This document shows positions 1 through 8,537 of a stretch of 54,654 nt of DNA, one piece after another. The stretch is from positions 1 through 54,654 of the forward strand of contig NZ_CAJXKQ010000031.1 of NCBI RefSeq assembly GCF_913055835.1. The letters are read 5' to 3'. Position numbers and translations under genes: made by a program. The notes under the pieces were generated by a model that was not told the DNA's origin, did not search any database, and saw nothing but the letters and a program-made list of their open reading frames with translations. Source of the stretch: an uncultured Marinobacter sp. (GTDB taxonomy: Bacteria; Pseudomonadota; Gammaproteobacteria; Pseudomonadales; Oleiphilaceae). The first letter of the stretch is position 1; every line of letters begins with the position of its first letter.

Positions 1-1128
1 GCCATACCAGCCCTGAAGGTATTTCTTCACCTCGTTCGTGATGGACTCGTAGCGCTTGCCGGCAAGCACGTTGATCACCGCCTGGGTACCCACAATCTGG
101 GAGGTGGGTGTTACCAGTGGCGGGTAACCGAGATCCTTCCGCACCCGGGGAATTTCCTCGAATACGTCCTGGATGCGATCCAGCGCGCCCTGCTCCTTCA
201 ACTGGTTGGCGAGGTTGGACATCATGCCACCGGGCACCTGGGACAGCAGCACCGAGGTATCAACACCGTTATACGCACTCTCGAACTGGTGATACTTCTT
301 GCGCACTTCCCGGAAATGGCGTGTGGCCTTGTCCAGCAGCTCCAGGTTCAGCCCGGTCTCCAGACCGGCATCGTGCAACGCCGCCACCAGGGATTCCGTG
401 GGCGGATGGCTGGTGCCGCCGGCAAAGGCCGACAGCGCGGTATCGATATGATCAACGCCGGCTTCCATGGCCGCCCACTGGCACATGGGCGCCATGCCCG
501 AGGTGGCGTGGGAGTGCAGGAACACCGGCAAATCCAGGGTCTGCTTCAGTTTACCGACCAGCTCGGCGGTTACCGCCGGCGTCAGCAGCCCGGCCATGTC
601 CTTGATCGCGATACTGTCCGCGCCCATGTCGGCCATGGCTTTGGCCTGTTCCAGATAGGCATCGGTGCCATGCACCGGACTCACGGTGTAGCAGATGGTG
701 CCCTGTGCATGCTTGCCAGCCTTCTTGACCGCCTTGATGCTGGTCTCGAGATTGCGCACATCGTTCAGGGCATCAAAAATGCGGAACACATCCATGCCAT
801 TCTCGGCGGCCTTGGCGACAAACGCCTCAACCACGTCATCGCCATAATGGCGATAGCCCAGAAGATTCTGGCCACGCAGCAACATCTGCAGGCGGGTGTT
901 CGGCAGGGCCTTTCTCAGCGTACGCAGACGCTCCCAGGGATCTTCCTTCAGAAAGCGCACGCAGGCGTCGAAGGTGGCACCGCCCCAGCACTCCAGAGAC
1001 CAGTAGCCAGCCTGGTCCAGCCATTCACAGGCAGGGAGCATGTCTTCGGTACGCATGCGGGTGGCAATCAGGGACTGGTGGGCGTCCCTGAGAATAACGT
1101 CGGTAATATGAATCTTGCGCTTGGTCAT
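1..1128 (-). CDS. oadA: Pyruvate carboxylase subunit B / oxaloacetate decarboxylase alpha-like, 3' end off window
   Basis: Carboxyltransferase subunit that moves CO2 from carboxybiotin to pyruvate (pycB type) or the reverse (OadA type). 376 codons are visible. The N-terminus carries the family motif ILRDAHQSL at residues 12-20, and further on comes the SIAIKDMAG segment that holds the metal-site lysine of this family. The usual length is about 600 residues, so the C-terminal biotinyl domain lies left of the window. The ATG at 1128 has a GGAGAG ribosome site. It sits 21 nt after pycA on the same strand, so the pair probably forms a two-subunit pyruvate carboxylase as in Pseudomonas. No OadB or OadG gene is visible, which favours the anaplerotic role. 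Confidence 0.9.
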   Translation of the reverse strand, partial: MTKRKIHITDVILRDAHQSLIATRMRTEDMLPACEWLDQAGYWSLECWGGATFDACVRFLKEDPWERLRTLRKALPNTRLQMLLRGQNLLGYRHYGDDVVEAFVAKAAENGMDVFRIFDALNDVRNLETSIKAVKKAGKHAQGTICYTVSPVHGTDAYLEQAKAMADMGADSIAIKDMAGLLTPAVTAELVGKLKQTLDLPVFLHSHATSGMAPMCQWAAMEAGVDHIDTALSAFAGGTSHPPTESLVAALHDAGLETGLNLELLDKATRHFREVRKKYHQFESAYNGVDTSVLLSQVPGGMMSNLANQLKEQGALDRIQDVFEEIPRVRKDLGYPPLVTPTSQIVGTQAVINVLAGKRYESITNEVKKYLQGWYG

Positions 1129-1149
1129 TGGGATCTCTCCGATGTTCTT

Positions 1150-2571
1150 TTACAGGCCCGCCTGGGCTGCGATGGCAGCCGCTATGGCAGTGGCGATGGA
1201 TTCAGGGCGGGTCTTGGTGCTGTACTCAAGCAGTTGGGGATTGCTCTCCACGAAGCCGGTGTTGAAGTTGGCGGCCTGGAAATCCGGGTGCTCCAGAATC
1301 TGCTTGTAGTAGGGAATGGTGGTCTGCACGCCGTAAATGCCCATGTCCCCGAGAGCGCGCCGGGAGCGGGCAATCAGCTCGTCCCAGTCCATGGCCCAGA
1401 CAATCAGCTTGGCGCACATGGAATCGTAATAGGGCGGAATCTCATAGCCCGTATACATGTTGGCATCGGTGCGCACGCCCGGGCCGCCGGCGGAATAGTA
1501 GCGGCTGATGCGGCCAAAGCTGGGCAGAAAGCCGTTCTTCGGATCTTCAGCGTTGATCCGGAACTGGGCAGCAAAGCCCCGGTAGGATATGTCTTCCTGC
1601 CTGAGGCCCAGTGGTTCGCCGGCAGCGATCCGTATCTGGGCCTTGATGATGTCCACCCCGGTAATTTCCTCGGTGATGGTGTGTTCCACCTGCACCCGGG
1701 TGTTCATTTCCATGAAGTAAAAGCTGCCGTCGTGGTCCAGCAGGAACTCGACGGTGCCGGCATTCACATAACCACACTGCTTCGCCACCCGTTTGGCCAG
1801 ATCGCCGATGTATTCGCGCTGGCTTTCCTCAAGTTGCGGCGACGGCGCCAGCTCAATCAGCTTCTGGTTGCGGCGCTGGATGGAGCAGTCCCGCTCGTAG
1901 AGATGCACTACGTTGCCGTGGGTATCGGCAAGAATCTGGACCTCAATGTGTCGGGGCTCGATGATGCATTTCTCCAGGAACACCTCGGCACTGCCGAAGG
2001 CTTTGGTGGCCTCGGAAATGACCCGCTCGTAGTTCTGCCGAAGCTCCTTTTCGTTGTCGCATCGGCGGATACCCCGGCCGCCCCCGCCGGAGGTGGCCTT
2101 CAGCATCACCGGATAGCCGATATCCGCGGCCTGGGCCACAGCATCTTCCACATCTTCAAGGTTGCCATCCGATCCGGGAGTCACCGGCACGCCCGCAGCA
2201 ACGGCGGTCTGGCGCGCCTGGGTCTTGTCTCCCATGGATGAAATCGCGTTTGCAGAAGGGCCCACAAAAGTGATCCCCCGCTGCTCGCAGATGGCTGCAA
2301 GCTCGGCATTCTCGGACAGAAATCCGTAACCGGGATGCAGCGCATCGCAGCCGGTTTCCACTGCCATATTCACAATATGGTGGGGGTTCAGGTACCCCGA
2401 CAGGGGGTCCTTGCTGATCTGATAGGCTTCGTCGGCTTTCTTGACGTGCAGGGAATACTCGTCAGCCTCCGAATGAATGGCAACTGAGCGGATGCCCAGT
2501 TCGCTGCAGGCCCGGGCAATCCTGACCGCAATCTCTCCGCGATTGGCGATCAGCAGCTTCCGTATAGCCAT
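1150..2571 (-). CDS. pycA: Pyruvate carboxylase subunit A (biotin carboxylase)
   Basis: ATP-dependent carboxylation of biotin, the first half-reaction of pyruvate carboxylase (acetyl-CoA carboxylase AccC is the paralogue). 473 residues, the normal length for PycA. It begins MAIRKLLIANRGEIAVRIAR, the biotin-carboxylase N-lobe; the ATP-grasp glycine loop KATSGGGGRG is near residues 158-167 and EMNTRVQVEH marks the active site. The ATG at 2571 is chosen because GGAGG lies just upstream and homology begins there; longer in-frame extensions have no family similarity. It is followed after 21 nt by the carboxyltransferase gene. A separate accC is expected elsewhere with accB, so the neighbour decides the assignment. 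Confidence 0.92.
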   Translation of the reverse strand: MAIRKLLIANRGEIAVRIARACSELGIRSVAIHSEADEYSLHVKKADEAYQISKDPLSGYLNPHHIVNMAVETGCDALHPGYGFLSENAELAAICEQRGITFVGPSANAISSMGDKTQARQTAVAAGVPVTPGSDGNLEDVEDAVAQAADIGYPVMLKATSGGGGRGIRRCDNEKELRQNYERVISEATKAFGSAEVFLEKCIIEPRHIEVQILADTHGNVVHLYERDCSIQRRNQKLIELAPSPQLEESQREYIGDLAKRVAKQCGYVNAGTVEFLLDHDGSFYFMEMNTRVQVEHTITEEITGVDIIKAQIRIAAGEPLGLRQEDISYRGFAAQFRINAEDPKNGFLPSFGRISRYYSAGGPGVRTDANMYTGYEIPPYYDSMCAKLIVWAMDWDELIARSRRALGDMGIYGVQTTIPYYKQILEHPDFQAANFNTGFVESNPQLLEYSTKTRPESIATAIAAAIAAQAGL

Positions 2572-2651
2572 GGAAAATCCTCCAGGTGATGGAAGTCGTT
2601 TGAGTCGAAAAGTTGGTGCTAAGGGCAGACACGCCCTCTTGGCTTGGGGGC

Positions 2652-2963
2652 TCAGGTGGCAGGTGGCGCCTGCGGCAAGATCGGAAAGCTGGCGCAATGC
2701 ACTAATCCCGAGAAGCCACTGGCTCCTGAGAGGGTGCTGTTCTGGTGCAGACTGAAATCCCGCAAGCGGTTGCCATGGGAAAGTCCTCCCTCCTGACCAC
2801 CGTCGTTTGTCACATCCGACAATAACGGGCAGAAAGCCGACTCACAGAACAGGGGTGCTGGCGCAGTGTCCGAGGAATGGGCCGGCAATGAAACCAGGGC
2901 CAATGCCAGAATCATGAAAAGGCTTAACACCCGTGTCCGGCATTTTTGTTGGGCGTCCTGCAT
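2652..2963 (-). CDS. Possible small secreted protein, unknown
   Basis: A 103-residue reading frame not recognised from any family. Its N-terminus (about residues 10-29) is a hydrophobic stretch ending LVSLPAHSS, like a Sec signal peptide, and the ATG at 2963 has an AAGGA ribosome site at good spacing. The mature part has a CESAFC motif with two close cysteines, then low-complexity polar sequence. It lies upstream of pycA on the same strand, 80 nt away. It may be a real exported peptide or the chance reading of a pycA leader; the C-terminal third looks non-conserved. Only the start signals and signal-like segment support it. Confidence 0.35.
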   Translation of the reverse strand: MQDAQQKCRTRVLSLFMILALALVSLPAHSSDTAPAPLFCESAFCPLLSDVTNDGGQEGGLSHGNRLRDFSLHQNSTLSGASGFSGLVHCASFPILPQAPPAT

Positions 2964-3122
2964 GGGCGTCCTTTGGTGTGACTAAAGTCGCAATGAGTGT
3001 CACGTGATTGCAGCATCGATTCAATACGGTTTTCTGGGCCGAAAGCATCGATTTTTTCGAGCAATGACTCGCTACAGGTAGCTTTATTATTTCGCCTAGC
3101 GGTACCGACTTTTGCATTTATG

Positions 3123-3174
3123 TTGACATGTACCGCTGCTATCTCCGAATATGGAGATATTCTGCCACGCGGTA
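3123..3174 (+). promoter_or_regulatory. Promoter with nested palindrome (operator) upstream of acyl-CoA dehydrogenases
   Basis: TTGACA at 3123-3128 is a perfect -35 box, with GAATAT as a weak -10 at 18-nt spacing. Overlapping the -10 is the inverted repeat TATCTCC (3140-3146) / GGAGATA (3153-3159), flanked by a second pair, TACCGC (3131-3136) / GCGGTA (3169-3174). The geometry is that of a repressor operator such as a TetR-family site; the regulator is not in the window. Confidence 0.5.
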
Positions 3175-3207
3175 TATGTTTTCGCTTTCTAGCAAGAGAG
3201 GCTATTC

Positions 3208-4404
3208 ATGAACTTGAATTACACCACCGAGGAACTCGCGTTCCGTGATGAGGTCCGCGCGTTCCTGGAAAAAAAGCTGCCCGAGGATATCGCCGCCAAG
3301 GTGAAGGGGTTCCGCAGGCTCTCAAAGGAGGACCACCAGCGCTGGCAGAAAATCCTCAGCGAACAGGGTTGGTACGCCACCCACTGGCCGGAAGAATACG
3401 GCGGTGTGAACTGGAGCCCGGTTCAGAAACACATCTGGGATGAAGAGTCCTCTCGCTACGGGGCACCGCGTTCCGTGCCATTCGGCGTCAACATGGTGGC
3501 GCCGGTGATTATCAAGTTTGGCACCGAAGAGCAGAAGCAGAGATACCTGCCCAGAATCCTCAGCGGCGAAGACTGGTGGTGTCAGGGCTATTCCGAGCCC
3601 GGTGCCGGTTCAGACCTGGCGTCACTCAAGACCCGGGCCGTGCGCGAAGGCGACCACTATATTGTGAATGGCCAGAAGACCTGGACCACCCTGGGCCAGC
3701 ACGCCAACATGATTTTCTGCCTGGTGCGCACCAACACCGAAGTGAAGGCCCAGGAGGGCATCTCCTTCCTGCTGATCGACATGAACACGCCAGGGATTAC
3801 CGTACGCCCAATCATCACCCTGGATGGCGAGCACGAGGTCAATGAAGTCTTTTTCGAGGACGTAAAGGTCCCTGCTGAAAACCTGGTAGGCGAGGAAGAC
3901 AAGGGTTGGACCTACGCCAAGTACCTACTGACGTACGAGCGCACTGGCCTGGCCGGCATTGGCATTTCCAAAGCTGCTCTCGAGCACTTGAAAGGGTTGG
4001 CGAGCCGTCGTCTGAAGAACGGCAAGCCCCTGATCGAAGACGCAACCTTCGGCCAGCGCATCGCCCAGGTTGAAATCGATCTGATGGCCGCGGCGATCAG
4101 TAACCTGCGGATCATTGCATCCGTAGAAGGCGGCGGTATGCCGGGAGCGGAAAGCTCCATGCTGAAAGTCCGCGGCACCGAGATTCGCCAGACGATCAAT
4201 GATCTGGCTCGCCGGGCCATTGGCCCCTACGCCATTCCCTTCGTGGAAGAGGAACTGGATCTGGGTTATGACGGCGATTTCCTCTCTGACGAGAACGCTG
4301 CGCCGGTGGCCCCCCAGTACTTCAACAACCGCAAGCTGTCGATTTTCGGCGGGTCCAATGAGATCCAGAAGAACATCGTGTCGAAAATGATTCTCGGGCT
4401 TTAA
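3208..4404 (+). CDS. Acyl-CoA dehydrogenase (pimeloyl-CoA dehydrogenase large-subunit-like)
   Basis: FAD-dependent alpha,beta-dehydrogenation of an acyl-CoA, feeding electrons to ETF. 398 residues, full length. The family substrate/FAD motif appears as QGYSEPGAGSDLASL and the C-terminal helix as IFGGSNEIQKNIVSKMILGL. The ATG at 3208 follows GAGAGG. The next gene, 10 nt downstream, is a second, divergent acyl-CoA dehydrogenase. Such tandem pairs form heteromeric dehydrogenases (PimC/PimD type, or the FadE pairs of actinobacteria). The exact substrate cannot be read from sequence. The palindromic promoter just upstream suggests inducible expression. Confidence 0.85.
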   Translation: MNLNYTTEELAFRDEVRAFLEKKLPEDIAAKVKGFRRLSKEDHQRWQKILSEQGWYATHWPEEYGGVNWSPVQKHIWDEESSRYGAPRSVPFGVNMVAPVIIKFGTEEQKQRYLPRILSGEDWWCQGYSEPGAGSDLASLKTRAVREGDHYIVNGQKTWTTLGQHANMIFCLVRTNTEVKAQEGISFLLIDMNTPGITVRPIITLDGEHEVNEVFFEDVKVPAENLVGEEDKGWTYAKYLLTYERTGLAGIGISKAALEHLKGLASRRLKNGKPLIEDATFGQRIAQVEIDLMAAAISNLRIIASVEGGGMPGAESSMLKVRGTEIRQTINDLARRAIGPYAIPFVEEELDLGYDGDFLSDENAAPVAPQYFNNRKLSIFGGSNEIQKNIVSKMILGL

Positions 4405-4414
4405 GGAGGCGACC

Positions 4415-5557
4415 ATGGATTTCCGACTGAATGAAGAGCAGCAGATGCTGCAGGACACCGTGGCCCGCCTGGTGCGCGGTGAATACAGCTTTGAGAAACG
4501 CCTGGAATACAGCGAATCCGAGCTGGGTTTCAGTGCCGATTTCTGGAAGCAGCTGGGTGAGCTGGGCCTGACGGCTGTGCCCTTCCCGGAAGAACTGGGC
4601 GGCTTTGGCGGAACGGGCGTTGAAGTACAGAGCGTGATGACCGAGCTGGGTCGCGGCCTGTGCATTGAACCCTACCTGCAATCGGTGGTTCTGGGCGGCG
4701 GGCTGATCAGCCAGGCCGGCAACAGCGAGCAGAAGGAACAGTGGCTTGGCGGCATCGCCACCGGCGAGGTGCGTGCGGCTGTTGGCCTCCAGGAGCCTCA
4801 GAGCTTCTATAATCTGAACGATGTCGAAACCCGTGCCGAGAAGTCTGGTGACGGCTATGTGCTGAACGGTCGAAAGGCCGTGGTGATCGGTGGCCATTGC
4901 GCCGATGTTCTGGTGGTATCTGCCCGGACTTCTGGCGACAGCCGCGATGCCGATGGCATCAGCCTGTTCCTGATTCCCGCTGACGCGGAAGGCATCGAGC
5001 GCCGGACTTATCCGACGATTGATGGCTTCAAAGGCTGCGACCTGTTCCTGAACAACGTCCAACTGGGCCCCGACGCCCTGCTTGGAGACGAAGGCAAGGC
5101 AGCCGAAGTGATTGAATATCAGACCGGGCGCGCCATTTCCGCCCTGTGCGGCGAAGCCGTGGGCGCCATGGAAGTGGCCTGTGACCTGACTCTGGAATAC
5201 CTGAAGCAGCGCAAGCAGTTTGGTGTGCCCATCGGCAGGTTCCAGGTGCTACAGCACCGGATGGTGGACATGATGTCCGAGCTGGAACAGGCCCGCTCCA
5301 TGGCCATCCTGGCCGCGAGTGTTGCCGACGAGCCCCAGAGCGACGAACGGCGCCGGATTCTCGCTGCCGCCAAGAACGTAATTGGCCGCAGCGGCCAGTT
5401 CATCTCCGAACAGGGTATCCAGTCCCACGGTGGCATCGGCATGACCTGGGAGTACAACTTCGCCCACTACGCCAAGCGACTGGTGATGATCAACCATCAG
5501 CTCGGCGATGACGACTTCCATCTTGAGCGCTACGCAGCGATGCTGCAGGCGAGCTAA
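4415..5557 (+). CDS. Acyl-CoA dehydrogenase (small-subunit-like partner)
   Basis: Second dehydrogenase of the pair, 380 residues, with AAGGAGG immediately before the ATG. It keeps the overall fold (acyl-CoA dehydrogenase N, M and C domains; YLKQRKQFGVPIGRFQ and QSHGGIGMTWEYNF in the C-terminal domain). The mid-region substrate motif is unusual: where the partner has SEPGAGSD, this protein has QEPQSFYNLND. Divergence of the active-site motif in one member is what is seen in alpha2beta2 dehydrogenases where only one subunit binds FAD. Translationally close to the upstream gene (10 nt), so the two are almost certainly one complex. Confidence 0.82.
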   Translation: MDFRLNEEQQMLQDTVARLVRGEYSFEKRLEYSESELGFSADFWKQLGELGLTAVPFPEELGGFGGTGVEVQSVMTELGRGLCIEPYLQSVVLGGGLISQAGNSEQKEQWLGGIATGEVRAAVGLQEPQSFYNLNDVETRAEKSGDGYVLNGRKAVVIGGHCADVLVVSARTSGDSRDADGISLFLIPADAEGIERRTYPTIDGFKGCDLFLNNVQLGPDALLGDEGKAAEVIEYQTGRAISALCGEAVGAMEVACDLTLEYLKQRKQFGVPIGRFQVLQHRMVDMMSELEQARSMAILAASVADEPQSDERRRILAAAKNVIGRSGQFISEQGIQSHGGIGMTWEYNFAHYAKRLVMINHQLGDDDFHLERYAAMLQAS

Positions 5558-5569
5558 CGGGCTTGTCGA

Positions 5570-5603
5570 GTCACCGGCCCCGCTATCCAAAGGGGCCGGT
5601 GAC
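5570..5603. terminator. Bidirectional hairpin between convergent genes
   Basis: A perfect 12-bp stem (GTCACCGGCCCC at 5570-5581, GGGGCCGGTGAC at 5592-5603) with a 10-nt loop separates the plus-strand dehydrogenases from the minus-strand ligase operon. There is no strong T tract, so it may act as a transcript-end stabiliser or a Rho-linked end. Confidence 0.6.
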
Positions 5604-5613
5604 CCGATGCGCC

Positions 5614-7287
5614 TCAGGTCGTCGAGGCCCCCTTCTTCCACTCCTCTTCCTGCAGCGCACGCCACATCAGTTTCCCCGTGGGCGACTTCGGTAACTGATC
5701 TACAAAGTCGATCATAGTCGGCACCTTGTAGGTCGCCATCTGTTCCTTGCACCAGGCAATGATGTCTTCGGCGCTGGTCTGGCCCTCGGCTTCCGGTGTC
5801 AAAACAATGCAGGCCTTTACCGTCTCGCCCCGCTTGGGGTCCGGCGCGGAAATGATACACACCTCATGGATTGCCGGATGCCGGTACATCAATCCCTCGA
5901 CTTCCGATGGCCAGACCTTGTAGCCGGAAGCGTTGATCATCCGCTTGACGCGATCAACCATGAAGAAATAGCCGTCCTCGTCGTAATAGCCCAGATCGCC
6001 GGTGCGGAAGAATCGCTTGCCGTCGATTTCCACAAACGCCGCTTCGGTTTCTGCAGGACGGTTCCAATAGCCCTGGGTAACCTGGGGCCCACAGGAAACA
6101 ATCTCCCCGGTTTCGCCCGGACCCTTTTCCTCAAGCGTGTCGACATCAATGATCCGGCTATCGACATCGAACACAGGAATGCCCAGGCACTGGGATTTCG
6201 GGTGGGCGTTGGGATTGATGTGGGTGGCCGCCATGGTTTCGGAAAGGCCGTAGCCCTCGATGTAGTCCAGCCCGGTCATCCGCTTGAGCTTTTCGGCCAC
6301 GGCAGAGGGCATGGTGGCACCGCCGCCACCAATCATGTTGAGGCTGCTCAGATCGTATTGGCCGATATCGGGATTGGAGAGAAAGTCCACCGCCATGGTG
6401 ACGATGTTGGTCCAGCCAGTGACTTTGTAGCGCTCGATCAGCCTTGATGCAGTGGTCCGGTCCCAGCGTGTCATAATCACTGAGGCCGCGCCCGCCGCAA
6501 TGGGTCCATTCATGGAACCGGTCATGCCGGTAACGTGGAAGAACGGCAGGGTGGCGAGCTGAACGCTGTCCGGTGTGGTCAGGTTCCAGAATATCCGGTG
6601 GATGGCCGTGGCCATCACCGACCGGTGGGTGTGCATGCAGCCCTTGGGCGCACCGGTAGTACCGGAACTGTAGGGAATCACCGCCAGATCATCCGGCGTG
6701 GCCGTGTGGGGGCCCGGCGTGTGTCCGGCGGCCATCGCCGCTTCCCAGGTAATAACCCCAGGCATTTCCTGTGACCAGGCCGGTGCCGCCACTTCAGCCG
6801 GAAGGTCCAGATCCGTCTCGGGATCGATGTAGGTGCTGTAAGAAGCCACCACCACCTGTTCAAGATTGCTGTCGCCAATCATCGGTGCAATGAAACCCGC
6901 CAGTTCCTGGCCGGCCAGGCAAACCGAGGCGCCGGTATCGGCTATGAAATGTTCCAGCTCCGCCGCCCGGTTCATCGGATTGACCGGTATCACGACAGCA
7001 TCGGCCCGCAGGATGGCGTAATAGGAGATCACATACTGGGGAGAGTTCTGCATATACAGCAGCACCCGATCGCCCTTCTTCACGCCCTGCGCCTGCAGGT
7101 AGCCCGCCATCGTCTCGACTTCCTCGTTGAGACGCCGGTAGGTTATCGGCGCATCGTAGAAGATGATGGCGGTATGGTCCGGATAGCGCCGCGCCGAAAT
7201 CTCCAGGTTGGTGTAAACGCTGGTTTTCGGAAGCGTCATGGTTTTCGGCAGTTCTTTGGGCCAGACCTTGTAGTGACGATCAAACAT
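5614..7287 (-). CDS. AMP-forming acyl-CoA ligase
   Basis: Activates a carboxylic acid to its CoA thioester via an acyl-adenylate. 557 residues, a full ANL-superfamily enzyme. The phosphate-binding loop SSGTTGAPKG is near residues 207-216, followed by YGLSETMAATH, the RTGDLGYYDEDGYF hinge region, and PKSPTGKLMWR with the C-terminal catalytic lysine. It is the last gene of the minus-strand operon, 30 nt after the APH-type kinase. LvaE of the Pseudomonas putida levulinate pathway belongs to the same superfamily and occupies the same place beside a kinase, an SDR and an acyl-CoA dehydrogenase, so a medium-chain or 4-oxo/4-hydroxy acid is a reasonable substrate. Substrate is inference. Confidence 0.88.
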   Translation of the reverse strand: MFDRHYKVWPKELPKTMTLPKTSVYTNLEISARRYPDHTAIIFYDAPITYRRLNEEVETMAGYLQAQGVKKGDRVLLYMQNSPQYVISYYAILRADAVVIPVNPMNRAAELEHFIADTGASVCLAGQELAGFIAPMIGDSNLEQVVVASYSTYIDPETDLDLPAEVAAPAWSQEMPGVITWEAAMAAGHTPGPHTATPDDLAVIPYSSGTTGAPKGCMHTHRSVMATAIHRIFWNLTTPDSVQLATLPFFHVTGMTGSMNGPIAAGAASVIMTRWDRTTASRLIERYKVTGWTNIVTMAVDFLSNPDIGQYDLSSLNMIGGGGATMPSAVAEKLKRMTGLDYIEGYGLSETMAATHINPNAHPKSQCLGIPVFDVDSRIIDVDTLEEKGPGETGEIVSCGPQVTQGYWNRPAETEAAFVEIDGKRFFRTGDLGYYDEDGYFFMVDRVKRMINASGYKVWPSEVEGLMYRHPAIHEVCIISAPDPKRGETVKACIVLTPEAEGQTSAEDIIAWCKEQMATYKVPTMIDFVDQLPKSPTGKLMWRALQEEEWKKGASTT

Positions 7288-7317
7288 CTTGTTATTCTCC
7301 AGGGTAAATCTGAACTC

Positions 7318-8382
7318 TCAGTGCTTCGAACCTTCGCAGGCAATCTTCCACCCGGTATCCGCCAGCAAGCTTGCCCGCTTGCCGACTTCCAGGGCGTTGG
7401 CATTGGCGGCATTGCCATCCAGCGCCCGCTTGTAGACGCCCTGCAAAATCGCCGCGAGGCGGAATAACGAGAACGCCAGAAACACATGCCAGTCCCCAAT
7501 GCCTTCCCGGCCCGTCTTCTCGCAGTAGCGGCGGATAATGGCCTGCTCGTCCGGAAGACCCAGCGCCTCAAGGTTTTCACCCTGTAATCCGCGCATCCCC
7601 TCCATGTCGGCGGGCAGGTAAAAGGGCAGGCAAAAATAGGCCAGGTCTGCCAGGGGATGACCCAGTGTGGACAGTTCCCAATCCAGAATGGCGATCACCT
7701 CCGGTCGATCCGCAGCCAGCATCAGGTTTCCGAAGCGGTAATCACCGTGGGCGATGGCGGTTTCGTCCTGTGCTGGCAGATGTTCCGGCAACCAGGCCAT
7801 CAGTTTGTCCATGGCCGGCAGATCATCGGTTTTAGAGGCCAGGTACTGCTTGCTCCAGCGCGCAACCTGGCGCTCCACATAGCCCTCGGGCCGGCCGTAG
7901 TCGCCCAGGCCAACGGCGTTCACATCCACTTTATGAAGCGCTGCCAGGGTATCGATGGCGGAATGGTAAGCCGGCAGACGGTCCTCACGATCAAGATCCC
8001 GCAGCGCCGAATGGGTGATGATCCGCCCCTCCAGAAAGTCCATGACGTAAAAGGGCGTACCAATCACACCGGCGTCTTCACACAGCACCCGAACGTTGGG
8101 CACTGGTACCTCTGTATGTTCGCCCAGCGCCCGCATGACCTTGTATTCCCGCTCGACCATGTGAGCTGACGGCAAGGTTTTCCCCGGCGGCTTTTTGCGC
8201 AGCACATAGCTTCCGCTTTCGGTTTCCAGCAGGAATGTGGGGTTGGACTGGCCACCCTGGAATTGCCTGACCTCCATTCGGCTACCAAATTCCGGCAGCG
8301 AATTCTGTAGCCATGCCAGAAGTCGGGTTTCGTCGAACTTGTGGGCCGGGAGAACATCGACCAATTCTGGGGTCATACTCAT
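7318..8382 (-). CDS. APH-type phosphotransferase (ACAD10/11 N-domain / LvaA-like)
   Basis: Kinase-fold protein of 354 residues of the aminoglycoside-phosphotransferase superfamily. It shows AHGDYRFGNLML (HGD at 212-214; D214 is the expected catalytic base and the Asn five residues later binds metal) and AILDWELST (D234) as the second metal site. The N-lobe has a Gly-rich QFQGGQSNPTF loop and the VLRKKPPG lysines. Human ACAD10/11 fuse this domain to an acyl-CoA dehydrogenase, and LvaA of Pseudomonas putida phosphorylates 4-hydroxyacyl-CoA. The same operon contains the dehydrogenase, SDR and ligase as separate genes, which supports that role rather than antibiotic resistance. Confidence 0.85.
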   Translation of the reverse strand: MSMTPELVDVLPAHKFDETRLLAWLQNSLPEFGSRMEVRQFQGGQSNPTFLLETESGSYVLRKKPPGKTLPSAHMVEREYKVMRALGEHTEVPVPNVRVLCEDAGVIGTPFYVMDFLEGRIITHSALRDLDREDRLPAYHSAIDTLAALHKVDVNAVGLGDYGRPEGYVERQVARWSKQYLASKTDDLPAMDKLMAWLPEHLPAQDETAIAHGDYRFGNLMLAADRPEVIAILDWELSTLGHPLADLAYFCLPFYLPADMEGMRGLQGENLEALGLPDEQAIIRRYCEKTGREGIGDWHVFLAFSLFRLAAILQGVYKRALDGNAANANALEVGKRASLLADTGWKIACEGSKH

Positions 8383-8422
8383 TTTTATTTTAAGCCTTCA
8401 GTCATCTCTGAAATTCGCTGGC

Positions 8423-8511
8423 CGACGGGTGGGGGTGCCTTTGTGCAGGGAACAAAGGTGTCTGAGCGCAGCGAGTTCTTTTTCCCGGAACAAAGGCACC
8501 CCCACCTGTCG
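8423..8511. repeat. Long inverted-repeat element A, inside operon
   Basis: A near-perfect stem of about 22 bp (arm 8424-8444 against 8491-8511, 17 bp of it perfect) encloses a 45-nt core. The stem continues imperfectly inwards (AGGGAA against TTCCCG). It sits between the SDR gene and the kinase gene, which read in the same direction. The architecture matches the elements at 27871 and 50479, but the core here (around GTCTGAGCGCAGCGAG) lacks their two mini-hairpins, so it may belong to a sister family. Confidence 0.75.
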
Positions 8512-8537
8512 TGCCTCCCCATTGCATATGTCAAACC

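Noticed and set aside
289..2241. 650-codon open frame on the plus strand
   Set aside because: Antisense to pycA and oadA, His/Gly/Gln-rich composition typical of an antisense frame in GC-rich genes, no start signals.
7318..8382. Antibiotic-resistance aminoglycoside phosphotransferase
   Set aside because: Fold is the same, but length, motifs and operon partners match the ACAD10/11 and LvaA branch of catabolic kinases.
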